A stretch of 64,000 nucleotides of DNA, taken from Phycisphaeraceae bacterium. GTDB taxonomy: Bacteria; Planctomycetota; Phycisphaerae; Phycisphaerales; UBA1924. Below, piece by piece: positions 8,684-16,891 of this stretch. Position 1 is the first letter of the stretch. Each line of letters starts with the position of its first letter. The stretch is taken from contig JAHBXE010000011.1 in the NCBI GenBank assembly GCA_019636625.1, positions 1-64,000 on the forward strand, in the 5' to 3' direction. Made by a program: the position numbers and the translations under genes. Below the pieces are notes generated by a model, which saw only the letters and a list, made by a program, of their open reading frames with translations, did not search any database and had not been told where the DNA came from.

Positions 8684-9649
8684 TCAACTTGAATCGGTCG
8701 GGTGGGTGGTGATCTGGGCGAGACGCCAGCAGCCTTGCGCGACGACGAGGTTGAGGGTGAGGGGGTGGATGCCGCTGGCGGTGTGGATGTGGAGGGTGTA
8801 GGTGGCGGAGAGATCGGTGACCTGGGCCTCTTCTTCGAGGAACTCGACGCGGTCGAAGGGTTCGTTGGGGAGGACTTCGACGAGTTCCTCGACGAATGAG
8901 GAGGCGGGGCGGCTGTTGATGGAGGCGGGGACGGTCAGAAAGTAGGTGATGGTGAGCAGGGCGCGGACGTCGCAGAGTTGGATGGCGTCGGCGATGATGC
9001 GGGCGACGTCGCGGTCGGTGAAGTGAGGGGATGGGACGGCGCGGGGCGTGGGGTCGTCGTCGGCGATGCTGGCTTCGATTCGGGCGTGGAAGGGGTGCGT
9101 GCCGCCCTCGGCTGGGTGGTGGCCGTTGCGGGGCTCGGGCGGGCAGGAACTTTCGGCTTGGAGGCTGTGCGGGTCGTGCGCGGGAGCCGGTGCTTCCGGA
9201 ACGTCCTGGGCTCGGGTGTCGTGGGCGGAGAGGTCGGGGGACTGGGGCTCCGTGGCGGGCGCGGCGAGGGAGATGGGGTGGAGGTCGCTGGGTGTGGAGC
9301 GGGCCGGGCGGGGGGGGCGGGGGGAGTGGAGGGAAAGGCCGCGGAGGAGGGCGGTCGCGCAGCGGCGGGTTTCGACGGGGTCGGTGGAGGACTTGCAGGC
9401 GGAGGCGAGGGCGTCGATGGCCTGCTGGCGGTTGTGAATGGTGCGGAGGGTGAAGGCGGATTCGGCGAAGCGGCGGAGGGAGTCGAGGCGGGCGTGGACG
9501 GCGGGGGAGGAGGCGAAGGCGAGGAGTTCATCGTGGGAGAGGTTTTCTGCCGCGGCGAGTTGGAAGAGGTCGAAGTGGGCGGCGAGGAAAGCGGCGAGGA
9601 GGTGAGACTCGCGAGGGGAGAGGGTGGGGATGGGGGCGTCGGTGACCAT
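8684..9649 (-). CDS. Hypothetical protein, helical N-terminus and conserved C-terminal domain
   Basis: No family recognised. Residues 1-110 are predicted helical (LSPRESHLLAAFLAAHFDLF, then a run of charged helices), and might be a helix-turn-helix-like region. Residues 110-195 are a Pro/Ser-rich linker. Residues 205-321 look like a second compact alpha/beta domain (HFTDRDVARIIADAIQLCDV onwards) ending in beta strands. No signal peptide or membrane segment. An 18-bp palindrome lies 66 bp upstream of the start. It is flanked by the purA octamer array on its 3' side. Confidence 0.7.
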   Translation of the reverse strand: MVTDAPIPTLSPRESHLLAAFLAAHFDLFQLAAAENLSHDELLAFASSPAVHARLDSLRRFAESAFTLRTIHNRQQAIDALASACKSSTDPVETRRCATALLRGLSLHSPRPPRPARSTPSDLHPISLAAPATEPQSPDLSAHDTRAQDVPEAPAPAHDPHSLQAESSCPPEPRNGHHPAEGGTHPFHARIEASIADDDPTPRAVPSPHFTDRDVARIIADAIQLCDVRALLTITYFLTVPASINSRPASSFVEELVEVLPNEPFDRVEFLEEEAQVTDLSATYTLHIHTASGIHPLTLNLVVAQGCWRLAQITTHPTDSS

Positions 9650-9714
9650 CGGGAGTCACGGTACCGGACGCGGAGGATGAAACAAGTGGCGGAAAGGGAA
9701 AATGGCGGAGTGCG

Positions 9715-9732
9715 GTGACAACACGTTGTCAC
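9715..9732. promoter_or_regulatory. 18-bp palindrome, candidate operator
   Basis: GTGACAAC-AC-GTTGTCAC is a perfect inverted repeat with 8-base arms, centred 75 bp upstream of the minus-strand start at 9649. The spacing and symmetry suit a dimeric repressor site. The regulator is unknown. Confidence 0.45.
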
Positions 9733-9877
9733 TCGCGCGGCGGATTTTTGGGGTTATTGGGATTTTGGTAGGGAGGCGGGTTGGGCGAAAGTACGGAAGC
9801 GCGGCGGGGTGCTGGATCCGGTGCGCTTGGGGTATCGAGGCCCCCGGGCGGGTCAGGGAGTAATCGCGTTTCTATGT

Positions 9878-10936
9878 TCAGGAGCAGCCTTCTGCGAACC
9901 GGTTCAGGAAGCACTGGAAGTCGTTGGCGGTCAGCAGGGGAGAGCCGGTGGAGCCGTCGCAGTTGGCGTAGGTGTCGGCCTGGGCGTACCTGTTGAGGAA
10001 GCACTGGAAGTCGTTGGCGGTGAGGAGGGGGGCGGAGGTGCTGTTGTCGCAGTTGGCGTAGCAGGCGAGGACAGCCAGCCCGGCGTAGGTCTGCATGCTG
10101 ACCGATCGGTAGCGGCCCGGCGGCGGATTGTGGATCACCGGCATGGTACCCCACGCGGCGATTGATCCATCGGATCGGACGGCCGAAGGATGGCCCGCGC
10201 TGGATCGCCCCAGTTGCACGAAAGAACCGGTGGGCACCGGCTCGAACAGTGAGGCGTATGGGCCGAACATGGCCAGCGTCCCGTCCGTTCGCAGTCCAAC
10301 GGCCCAGCCCCCCGCGGCGTTCACGGCGGTGAACGTGCCGGCCGGAACCCCGGTCCATGTTCCCCAGGCGACCAAAGTCCCATCCGTGCGCACGGCGGCC
10401 AGAAACCCCACGCCGACCGACACATCCACAAAGGTGCCGGACGGGACTTCGTACCCCGGGCCGGACGACAGGCCCCACACATGGAGCGTACCGTCGGGCC
10501 GAATGCCGGCGGCGGTCCGGTACCCCGCGGCGACTTTCGTGAAGGTACCCGCGGGGGTCGTGCCCTGCCCCCAGTCGTTCTGACCCCACGATACAGCGAC
10601 GCCATCCTCGCGGAGAGCGACGCTGTTCTCGAAACCGGCCGATACGGAGAGAAATCGTCCGGGTTGGGGCGTGGCCTGGCCGAAGAAGTTGGAGCCCCAG
10701 CCCGCCATGGTGCCGTCTGGACGCAGGGCCAGCGCGTGGGCGCTCCCGACAGATACCTGTGTGTAGTGGCCCGGGGGCGGGCGGAGCGGGCCGAGGTCGT
10801 CCCCCCAGGTGACGATCGGGCCTTGGGCCGCTGCCGTTGACGCGAGACCGAGTCCTGCCGCGACCGCGCCGGCGAGCGGCGCCCCCATCAAAGGATGGGG
10901 GCGCCGGACAGACACACATTGAGTTGATGCGGGCAT
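9878..10936 (-). CDS. Secreted RCC1-type propeller protein with C-terminal dockerin-like cassette
   Basis: The start is set by AGGAG five bases before ATG at 10936. After a signal peptide (AGAVAAGLGLASTAAAQ) come about six RCC1-like blades with repeated patterns such as ALRPDGTMAGWGSN and AVRTDGTLVAWG, then a tandem EF-hand-like cassette at residues 290-352: two copies of NCD(N/G)ST-x-x-PLLTANDFQCFLNRYA, ending GCS. RCC1 propellers are usually protein-binding. The cassette matches the type annotated in planctomycetes as a GC-type dockerin, thought to anchor or sort secreted proteins. It is 8 bp downstream of a decayed RCC1 tail (10945-11058). Confidence 0.85.
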   Translation of the reverse strand: MPASTQCVSVRRPHPLMGAPLAGAVAAGLGLASTAAAQGPIVTWGDDLGPLRPPPGHYTQVSVGSAHALALRPDGTMAGWGSNFFGQATPQPGRFLSVSAGFENSVALREDGVAVSWGQNDWGQGTTPAGTFTKVAAGYRTAAGIRPDGTLHVWGLSSGPGYEVPSGTFVDVSVGVGFLAAVRTDGTLVAWGTWTGVPAGTFTAVNAAGGWAVGLRTDGTLAMFGPYASLFEPVPTGSFVQLGRSSAGHPSAVRSDGSIAAWGTMPVIHNPPPGRYRSVSMQTYAGLAVLACYANCDNSTSAPLLTANDFQCFLNRYAQADTYANCDGSTGSPLLTANDFQCFLNRFAEGCS

Positions 10937-10944
10937 TGGATCTC

Positions 10945-11058
10945 CTAGGGCACGATGACAATGTTATGGAAGTTGCAGTTCCCCGGCGCGATGAAAGACA
11001 CGGTCGCGTTCTGAAGGAAGGTGGGCACTTGACCGGCCCCGCCCGGATCACACCCCTC
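10945..11058 (-). pseudogene. Remnant C-terminus of an RCC1-type gene
   Basis: This frame ends VPTFLQNATVSFIAPGNC followed by NFHNIVIVP and a TAG stop at 10945-10947. It aligns with the last residues of the RCC1 protein at 12238 (VPSFLENAIVLSVATGHS then NDHNIVIIMD). There is no similarity upstream of about 11058, where C-rich sequence begins, so only about 37 codons survive. Its position just before an RCC1-dockerin gene copies the arrangement of 12238 and 11196, pointing to an old tandem duplication followed by deletion. Confidence 0.7.
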
Positions 11059-11065
11059 CTCTGTC

Positions 11066-11152
11066 CCCCTTGACTTCCCTGCCCCCCACCCCCACCGCCC
11101 CCCACCACCCCCCACCTTCCCCACCCCCTACTCACTCCCACCCCCACGCGTT
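11066..11152. other. Strand-biased C-rich tract, possible G-quadruplex on minus strand
   Basis: The plus strand is almost only C with scattered A/T, including several runs of five to six C. The minus strand therefore has at least six G-runs of four or more within 60 bases, enough for G-quadruplex structure. It lies between the RCC1 genes and marks the break point of the RCC1 remnant. Confidence 0.5.
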
Positions 11153-11195
11153 TCGGCCCCCTCTCTTCTGTGCCCCGCCGATGCTGCTTGCATGA

Positions 11196-12269
11196 TCAGG
11201 AGCAGCCCACGGCGTACCTGTTGAGGAAGCACTGGAAGTCGTTGGCGGTCAGCAGGGGAGAGCCGGTGGAGCCGTCGCAGTTGGCGTAGGTGTCGGCCTG
11301 GGCGTACTTGTTGAGGAAGCACTGGAAGTCGTTGGCGGTCAGAAGGGGGGCGGAGGTGCTGTTGTCGCAGTTGGGGTAGCAGGGTTGGATGGCGTAGGCA
11401 TACTCCTGCCCCATGGCGATGAACGAGAATCGCCCGGGCGGTGTGTTCAGCACGCTTGGATGAATCGGTCCCCACACCGCGATGGAGCCATCGTCGCGAA
11501 TCCCGCCGAAGTATCCAACTGACGTGAGGCTGATCCCGGAGAAGATTCCGGAGGGCGCGGGGAAGTTCTGCGCGTTGCAGTTGCCGAAGGTCACCACCGT
11601 ACCATCCGTTCGGAGCCCGACGGATGGACAACCGATCTTCAGGGCCTGGAACTCTCCGGGGATGACGGGCACGGGCGGCCCCCACGTCACGAGGGTGCCG
11701 TCCGTGCGAATGGCGCCGATGTACCCACCGCCGCCGACACTGACAAACCGGTAGATGCCGGGAGGAACAGCCGTGCCTGCCAGCGCCCCCCAGACATGAA
11801 TCGATCCATCTGGCCGAACACCGGCGCTGCTGCGATAGCCCGCGGAGATCTGGACGAATGTCCCTGGCGGCGTGGAGGCCTCACCAAAGAGGTTGCGCCC
11901 CCAGGACACGGCCACGCCGTCGCTTCGCAACGCCACGCTGTGGTCCAGGCCCGCGGCTACCTGGGTGTAGACGCCGGGCTGGGGCGTTGCCTGGCCGAAG
12001 AAGTTTGCGCCCCAGCCCACCATGGTTCCATCCGGGCGGAGCGCTAAGCCATGAGCGTCATTCACAACCATCGAAATGAACATGCCGTCCGGAGGCGCCA
12101 TGCTGGCCGGAGCGGCTTGGGTGTTGCCCCACCATACGATTCTTCCGGGTGCTCCAACGTATTGGGCGCACGTCCCCGACGTGGCGGCCAGCAAGGCCGC
12201 CGGCCCCGCCAGGAGGCGGAGCCGGCGGAACGCACGGTCAGTCCATGATGATGACGATGTTGTGGTCAT
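11196..12269 (-). CDS. Secreted RCC1-type propeller protein with dockerin-like cassette
   Basis: Same design as the gene at 9878: signal peptide (LLAGPAALLAATSGTCAQ), RCC1-like blades (ALRPDGTMVGWGANFFGQ, SGRNLFGEAS-type blade edges), and a tandem EF-hand-like cassette in the last 65 residues ending GCS. The start ATG at 12269 overlaps the last 32 bp of the upstream RCC1 gene (12238), suggesting translational coupling; there is no good Shine-Dalgarno. An earlier in-frame start (12527) would place about 85 residues of out-of-frame sequence of that gene before the signal peptide. Nearest relative in the window is the gene at 9878. Confidence 0.83.
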   Translation of the reverse strand: MTTTSSSSWTDRAFRRLRLLAGPAALLAATSGTCAQYVGAPGRIVWWGNTQAAPASMAPPDGMFISMVVNDAHGLALRPDGTMVGWGANFFGQATPQPGVYTQVAAGLDHSVALRSDGVAVSWGRNLFGEASTPPGTFVQISAGYRSSAGVRPDGSIHVWGALAGTAVPPGIYRFVSVGGGGYIGAIRTDGTLVTWGPPVPVIPGEFQALKIGCPSVGLRTDGTVVTFGNCNAQNFPAPSGIFSGISLTSVGYFGGIRDDGSIAVWGPIHPSVLNTPPGRFSFIAMGQEYAYAIQPCYPNCDNSTSAPLLTANDFQCFLNKYAQADTYANCDGSTGSPLLTANDFQCFLNRYAVGCS

Positions 12270-13338
12270 TGCTGTGTCCAGTCGCCACCGACAGCACGAT
12301 GGCGTTCTCAAGAAACGATGGCACCTCGTTGGGGGGAGCAAACACAATCGTCCCGCCCGTCGAGCATGCGTTACCCCACGCGTGGACGTGGCTTCCCGTG
12401 GTCTTGGCGTATCCGTGGTTGTACCCGTTGTCGATGAACTGCACGCTGCCATTGATCGTGGTCGGAGGGACAACGTTGCAGCCGAGACAGCCCCACCACA
12501 CGACCGAGCGGTCAGCTTTGACGGCATAACTCATGTAGTGGCCTGCACCAACGGCAATGTACACGTCATCGCTGGCAAACTGCGGCAGAACACCTTGAGT
12601 CGTACAACTCTGGTAGTTGACGGCGCCCCACACCCGAATCGATCCGTCCGCTTTCAATCCGATTCCGTGGTGACCGCCGGCGTCAATCGCCACGTACGGA
12701 ATGAATCCCGGCGCGGAAGTGTCATTGTCGGGGATTTCGTCCTGCTCCTCCCAGTCTCTCCCCCAGTGCCAGATTGTTCCGTTGGAGCGAAGCACAAGAT
12801 TGAACGCTTCGCCCGCCGCTATCTGCGTGTAGATGTGCTCACCTTGGGGATCAACCGGCACCGTACCTTGGCCGAGATTGCCTCCAGCACCCTCATCTCC
12901 CCCTCCCCAAGCGTAAACGTTGCCCGTTGCATCGAGGGCCAGACCGTGGTCGTATCCTGCTGAAACCGCCACGAACACACTCCCCTGCGGAACGTTGCCA
13001 CGTCCGTGGTAGGTAGACCCCCAATGGATGATCTGGCCGTTCGAGTTGACGCCGAGGCTGAATCGATACCCCGCTGAAACCTTCACGAACTTCTCGCCCG
13101 CTGGAGGCGTGCATTCCCCCAGCAACTCGTATCCCCAGCAAATCGCGGTCCCCGCCTGTTGCCCCGCGCTACTCGCCGCGCACATTAGCACAGCGCCAAC
13201 GAACGCCCCCCCCCCCCACTCCCGACATTCCCTTTCGTCCGAACAATGTGAACATGGACAACCTCCATCGAAGATGGTCCCTGCCCGGCCGGGCCCGCAC
13301 GGGTCCGAAAACCGGGAGGCAGGGCGATGGAGTACCAC
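12238..13338 (-). CDS. RCC1-type propeller protein without dockerin cassette; N-terminus apparently out of frame
   Basis: Residues 60-366 are RCC1-like blades (ICWGYELLGECTPPAGEKF, GNVYAWGGGDEG, GSIRVWGAVNYQS), ending NDHNIVIIMD with no dockerin cassette. The open frame reaches a start at 13338, but its first 40 residues are not signal-like. A run of 12 C (13206-13217; G on the coding strand) lies just before a hydrophobic segment (AFVGAVLMCAASSAGQQ). With one G fewer, ATG at 13255 would read MFTLFGRKGMSGVGGG straight into that segment and make a normal signal peptide. So this is a slipped or phase-variable tract, or a sequencing error. It probably forms an operon with 11196. Confidence 0.72.
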   Translation of the reverse strand: MVLHRPASRFSDPCGPGRAGTIFDGGCPCSHCSDERECREWGGGAFVGAVLMCAASSAGQQAGTAICWGYELLGECTPPAGEKFVKVSAGYRFSLGVNSNGQIIHWGSTYHGRGNVPQGSVFVAVSAGYDHGLALDATGNVYAWGGGDEGAGGNLGQGTVPVDPQGEHIYTQIAAGEAFNLVLRSNGTIWHWGRDWEEQDEIPDNDTSAPGFIPYVAIDAGGHHGIGLKADGSIRVWGAVNYQSCTTQGVLPQFASDDVYIAVGAGHYMSYAVKADRSVVWWGCLGCNVVPPTTINGSVQFIDNGYNHGYAKTTGSHVHAWGNACSTGGTIVFAPPNEVPSFLENAIVLSVATGHSNDHNIVIIMD

Positions 13339-13395
13339 AGGACACTCCTTGAGTCTACAGGAAATTCGGTGGATGGCAAGAAATTTAAGTTTCTT

Positions 13396-13441
13396 CGCGC
13401 GAATCCGTGGATTTTAAGGCCAGATTCCACGGATTCGCGCG
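13396..13441. repeat. Perfect 16-bp inverted repeat
   Basis: Arms CGCGCGAATCCGTGGA (13396-13411) and its exact complement (13426-13441) flank a 14-base A/T-richer loop. It lies upstream of the RCC1 gene at 12238 and downstream (3') of nothing on the plus strand, between two same-strand secreted-protein genes. No T-run follows on either strand, so an operator or mobile-repeat role is more likely than a terminator. The rest of 13339-13552 shows no gene. Confidence 0.8.
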
Positions 13442-13552
13442 GGAGTCGGCCCGGCACGAATCCCAGGCTCGTCCGGGGGTTTGTTCCTTCTCCCCCCCTC
13501 CCCACTCACCTCGGCCCCCTCTCTCCCGTGCCCGCCGGTGCTGCTTGCACGA

Positions 13553-14419
13553 TCAGGAGCAGCCCACGGCGTACTTGTTGAGGAAGCACTGGAAGTCGTT
13601 GGCGGTCAGCAGGGGAGAGCCGGTGGAGCCGTCGCAGTTGGCGTAGGTGTCGGCTTGGGCGTACTTGTTGAGGAAGCACTGGAAGTCGTTGGCGGTGAGG
13701 AGGGGTGAGCCCGTGGAGCCGTCGCAGTTGGGGTAGCAGGGAGAGGCCGCGGGGACGAGGGTGTAGGTGAGTTGGCAGGCGATGGCGCCGTTGTTGCCCT
13801 GGGCGTACCACTGGTCGGGCTGGGTGTAACTGGAGACGCCGATGGCCTGGCAGTTGGCGCCGCCGACCCAGTCGAGCCCGCCGCTGCTGCTGCCGGTGCC
13901 GGTGTGGCGGATGGTGAGGAGGAGGTTGCCGCCGAGGTAGTCGTAGTGGTTGGCGAAGGGGACGAGGGGGCCCCAGGCGTTGAAGGCGGGCGTGACGGCG
14001 CCGCCGGGGAAGGAGTTGGCGATGAAGGTGAGGGCGCCGGAGCGGACCTGGACGGCGTCGGGGCCGATGTTCTCGGTATAGACGGTGGAGAGGGAGCCAG
14101 CGGCGTTGAGGGATGTGCTGAGCGTGATGTCGAAGTTCTGGAAGGTGACGCTGGCGGGGGGCCAGGGGGCGTAGGCCTGCCAACTGGCCATGCGCCATTG
14201 GATGCCCGTGATGCGGGCGGCCATGCCGGGGGGCACGTTGGGGAGATGCGCCGGGCCGATGACGAGTTGGTAGGAGCGGGCCTGGGCGTGGAGGATGGTG
14301 GTGTAGGCGCCGGTGCCGCCGGTGGTGGCCGCGTTGACAGGAGCGATGTGGGTGTCGGCGGCCGCGGCGGAGCCGGCGAGGAACATCATGGTGAGGAACG
14401 AGACGGTCTTGGTGCGCAT
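13553..14419 (-). CDS. Secreted protein with dockerin-like cassette
   Basis: A GGAGG site precedes ATG at 14419. Signal peptide FLTMMFLAGSAAAA is followed by about 195 residues of beta-rich sequence that I do not recognise (NFDITLSTSLNAAGSLSTVY and GGNLLLTIRHTGTGSS suggest a jelly-roll-like fold seen in planctomycete secreted proteins). Residues 225-288 are the tandem EF-hand-like cassette, ending GCS. The cassette DNA is nearly the same as that of the genes at 9878 and 11196. Function of the main domain is unknown. Confidence 0.8.
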   Translation of the reverse strand: MRTKTVSFLTMMFLAGSAAAADTHIAPVNAATTGGTGAYTTILHAQARSYQLVIGPAHLPNVPPGMAARITGIQWRMASWQAYAPWPPASVTFQNFDITLSTSLNAAGSLSTVYTENIGPDAVQVRSGALTFIANSFPGGAVTPAFNAWGPLVPFANHYDYLGGNLLLTIRHTGTGSSSGGLDWVGGANCQAIGVSSYTQPDQWYAQGNNGAIACQLTYTLVPAASPCYPNCDGSTGSPLLTANDFQCFLNKYAQADTYANCDGSTGSPLLTANDFQCFLNKYAVGCS

Positions 14420-14516
14420 GGGGCCTCCGTGGGCAGTGTCGCAGAAACGCGGGCGATGTCAATGGCGGACGAGGAGCAGGGTTTGCCTGTAGGATGCGGA
14501 TGGATCGGGAGTGGTC

Positions 14517-15245
14517 ATGGGATTGAAGAAGAAGATCCTGAAGTTGGTGAGTCCGAGGCCGGGGCCGAAGAGGGCGGGGAGCGATCCGTACGCGCTGCTG
14601 GCGTATGTGCTGCGGGGGGTGGAGGCGCCGGTGGTGTTTGATGTGGGGTGCAACGAGGGGGAATCGTCGGCGAAACTGCTGCGTTTGATGCCGCGGGCGC
14701 GGGTGGAGGCGTTTGAGCCTTCGCCGGCGACGGCGGCGCGGTGCCGGGCGCGGTTTGAGGGGGATTCGAGGTGGCGTGTGCACGGGGTGGCGCTGGGTTC
14801 GGAGGCGGGGACGATGCGGCTGCGGATGCATGCCGGGGGCGCGACCGACTCGCTGCTGGCGGAGGGGGAGGCGTTTGGGGCGCTGACGCCGGCGGCGTGG
14901 GCGGCCTCGGGCGGGGAGGTGGAGGTGCAGGTCCGGCGGGGGGATGAGGTCGCGGCGGAGTTGGGGATCGAGCGGATTGACCTGCTCAAGACGGACACGC
15001 AGGGTTTTGATGACCGGGTGCTGCGCGGGTTTTCGGGGATGCTCTCACGCGGGGCGATCGGCGTGGTGTACTCCGAGATGATTTTCTCGGCGCTGTATGA
15101 GGGGCAGGCGGCGCCGCACGAGATCATGCGGATGATGGCGGGGTTCGGGTATCGCCTGGCGGGGCTGTTTGATGTGCACTGCGAGGCGGGGCCGGTGGTG
15201 GCGTGGTGCGATGGGATGTTTGTGCACGGGTCGTTGGTGGGGTGA
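14517..15245 (+). CDS. FkbM-family SAM-dependent methyltransferase
   Basis: The Rossmann-like core has VVFDVGCNEGESSAKLL near residue 42 (motif I), VEAFEPSP near 68 (acidic motif II residue) and IDLLKTDTQGFDDRVLRG near 155, which is the FkbM signature with Lys-x-Asp. The family O-methylates sugars or small molecules, often in surface polysaccharides. GGGAG sits five bases before ATG at 14517, so I prefer it to GTG at 14511. It is divergent from the dockerin gene at 13553. Substrate unknown. Confidence 0.85.
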   Translation: MGLKKKILKLVSPRPGPKRAGSDPYALLAYVLRGVEAPVVFDVGCNEGESSAKLLRLMPRARVEAFEPSPATAARCRARFEGDSRWRVHGVALGSEAGTMRLRMHAGGATDSLLAEGEAFGALTPAAWAASGGEVEVQVRRGDEVAAELGIERIDLLKTDTQGFDDRVLRGFSGMLSRGAIGVVYSEMIFSALYEGQAAPHEIMRMMAGFGYRLAGLFDVHCEAGPVVAWCDGMFVHGSLVG

Positions 15246-15554
15246 GGGGGCGGTTCGGAAGTTTGTGGGCGCTCGGCGTGGTTTCGCGGCGGGAGACCCG
15301 CGACTGCAACCTGGAACGGGCAGCGTTTCAGCGGCTGACAGCCGCCGGGCTGTGGACTTGGGATGTTGATCGCCTGCGTCAGAGGGAGCGACCCATCCGC
15401 CCTCTCGGGCGGGACTGGCCCACGATGCGATAACCGGGGGCTTGCTGCGCTGCGCCCCCGGCAACGCGCGTGCGCCCTTCGGGCGAGTTCAGAACGACCC
15501 TTTCACGTGCCGCGGAAGGGAGTTGGGCAACTGACTCTGCGGAGAAACCATGCG
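15246..15554. other. Intergenic region with short palindromes
   Basis: No gene seen. It contains small stem-loops: GCGGCTGACAGCCGC near 15334, CCGGGGGC...GCCCCCGG (15434-15441 and 15454-15461) and CGCCCTTCGGGCG near 15475. They are not followed by T-runs. It separates the convergent FkbM and pheS genes. Confidence 0.5.
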
Positions 15555-16589
15555 TCAGACCTGATTGAGGAAGCGGAGGTCGTTCTGGAAGAGGAGGCGG
15601 ATGTCGGGGATGCCGTACTTGCCCATGGCGATGCGTTCGATGCCGAAGCCGAAGGCGAAGCCGGTCCACTGCTCGGGGTCGATGCCGCAGAGGGAGAAGA
15701 CGGCGGGGTCGACCATGCCGCAGCCGCCGAGTTCGATCCAGCGGGGTTCATCCTCCGGGCGGAGGCGGATCTTCATGTCGAGTTCGGCGGAGGGCTCGGT
15801 GAAGGGGAAGAAACTGGGGCGGAGACGGATCTCGGCGTCGGGGCCGAAGTAGGCGCGGGCGAACTGGAGGAGGGTGGACTTGAGGTCGGACATGGTCACG
15901 CCGCGGTCGACGGCGAGGCCTTCGATCTGGTGGAACATGAAACTGTGCGTGGCGTCGACGGTGTCGGGGCGGTAGACGCGGCCGGGGGCGATGATGCGGA
16001 TGGGGGCTTGGAGGCGGCCGCCGCCGGCCTTGACGGCCTGCTCCATGACGCGGACCTGGACGGTGCTGGTCTGGCTGCGGAGCATGCGGGGGCGGGCGAC
16101 CCTGGCGGGGTCGTCGACGTAGAAGTTGTCGGAGGGCTCGCGGGCGGGGTGGTGCGGGGGAATGTTGAGCTTGACGAAGTTGTGCTCGTCGTCCTCGAGT
16201 TCGGGCCCCTGGGCGACCTCGAAGCCCATGCGGGCGAAGACCTCGACGAGTTCTTCGCGGACGCGGGTGAGGATGTGGCGGCGGCCGAGGGTGGAGGTCT
16301 CGATGAGGCCGGGCTCGGTCATGTCCACGGCGGGGGCGGAGGTCGTCGGTGCGAGGGAGGACTTTCGAGTTTCGAAGGCGGCCTCGAGGGCGGCCTTGAC
16401 GGCGTTGAGGCGGGCGCCGACGGCGGGCTTCTGGTCCTTGGGGACGTCCTTGAGGCCGGCCATGGCGGACTTGAGTTTGCCGCTGCCGCCGAGGTAGGCG
16501 ATACGCCAGGCTTCGAGTGCTTCCGGGGTGGAGGTGGCGGACAACTCGGCGAGGGCGGAGGACTCGAGTGTGGAGAGTTGGTCGAGCAT
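15555..16589 (-). CDS. pheS: Phenylalanyl-tRNA synthetase alpha subunit
   Basis: Class II aminoacyl-tRNA synthetase alpha chain; charges tRNA-Phe together with PheT. Residues 1-95 are the helical tRNA-binding N-terminus; the core has GRRHILTRVREELVEVF, NFVKLNIPPHHPARE-type motif, the class II motif 2 (GRVYRPDTVDATHSFMFHQ) and the motif 3 end GFGIERIAMGKYGI. ATG at 16589 gives 344 residues, the normal length; the upstream extension to 16685 has no similarity. Neither pheT nor rplT/rpmI is adjacent, unlike many bacteria. tRNA-Ser lies upstream on the other strand. Confidence 0.95.
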   Translation of the reverse strand: MLDQLSTLESSALAELSATSTPEALEAWRIAYLGGSGKLKSAMAGLKDVPKDQKPAVGARLNAVKAALEAAFETRKSSLAPTTSAPAVDMTEPGLIETSTLGRRHILTRVREELVEVFARMGFEVAQGPELEDDEHNFVKLNIPPHHPAREPSDNFYVDDPARVARPRMLRSQTSTVQVRVMEQAVKAGGGRLQAPIRIIAPGRVYRPDTVDATHSFMFHQIEGLAVDRGVTMSDLKSTLLQFARAYFGPDAEIRLRPSFFPFTEPSAELDMKIRLRPEDEPRWIELGGCGMVDPAVFSLCGIDPEQWTGFAFGFGIERIAMGKYGIPDIRLLFQNDLRFLNQV

Positions 16590-16749
16590 CGGGGGAGTGT
16601 AGGGAAAGGGGTGAAGTGGCCGCGGGGGTGTTCGGTGGGAGGGATGTGAGGCGGGTGGCATCAAAGCAGCCTCAAAGGAGGCCACTTCGATGGCACGACG
16701 ATTCGGGGGTGAGCGGGCTATTCTTTGGCTCGCCGCGGGCGAGACGCCC

Positions 16750-16840
16750 GGAGAGGTGGCCGAGTGGCTGAAGGCGACGGTTTGCTAAACCGTTATACGA
16801 CCCAAAAGTTGTATCGAGGGTTCGAATCCCTCCCTCTCCG
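16750..16840 (+). tRNA. tRNA-Ser (anticodon GCU)
   Basis: A 91-base type II tRNA. Acceptor arm GGAGAGG pairs with CCTCTCC, discriminator G, T arm GAGGG-TTCGAAT-CCCTC, anticodon loop TTGCTAA with GCT, and a long variable arm typical of serine tRNAs. It reads AGC/AGU codons. CCA is not encoded; the transcript would need CCA addition. Confidence 0.95.
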
Positions 16841-16891
16841 CTTCAACACCCCGGACCCGGATGGGTTCGGGTTGTTTGCTTTTTGGGGAGT

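Noticed and set aside
9729-11147. 472-codon minus frame overlapping the RCC1 gene
   Set aside because: It is the frame next to the RCC1 reading frame; its translation is Arg/Pro-rich and has no signal peptide.
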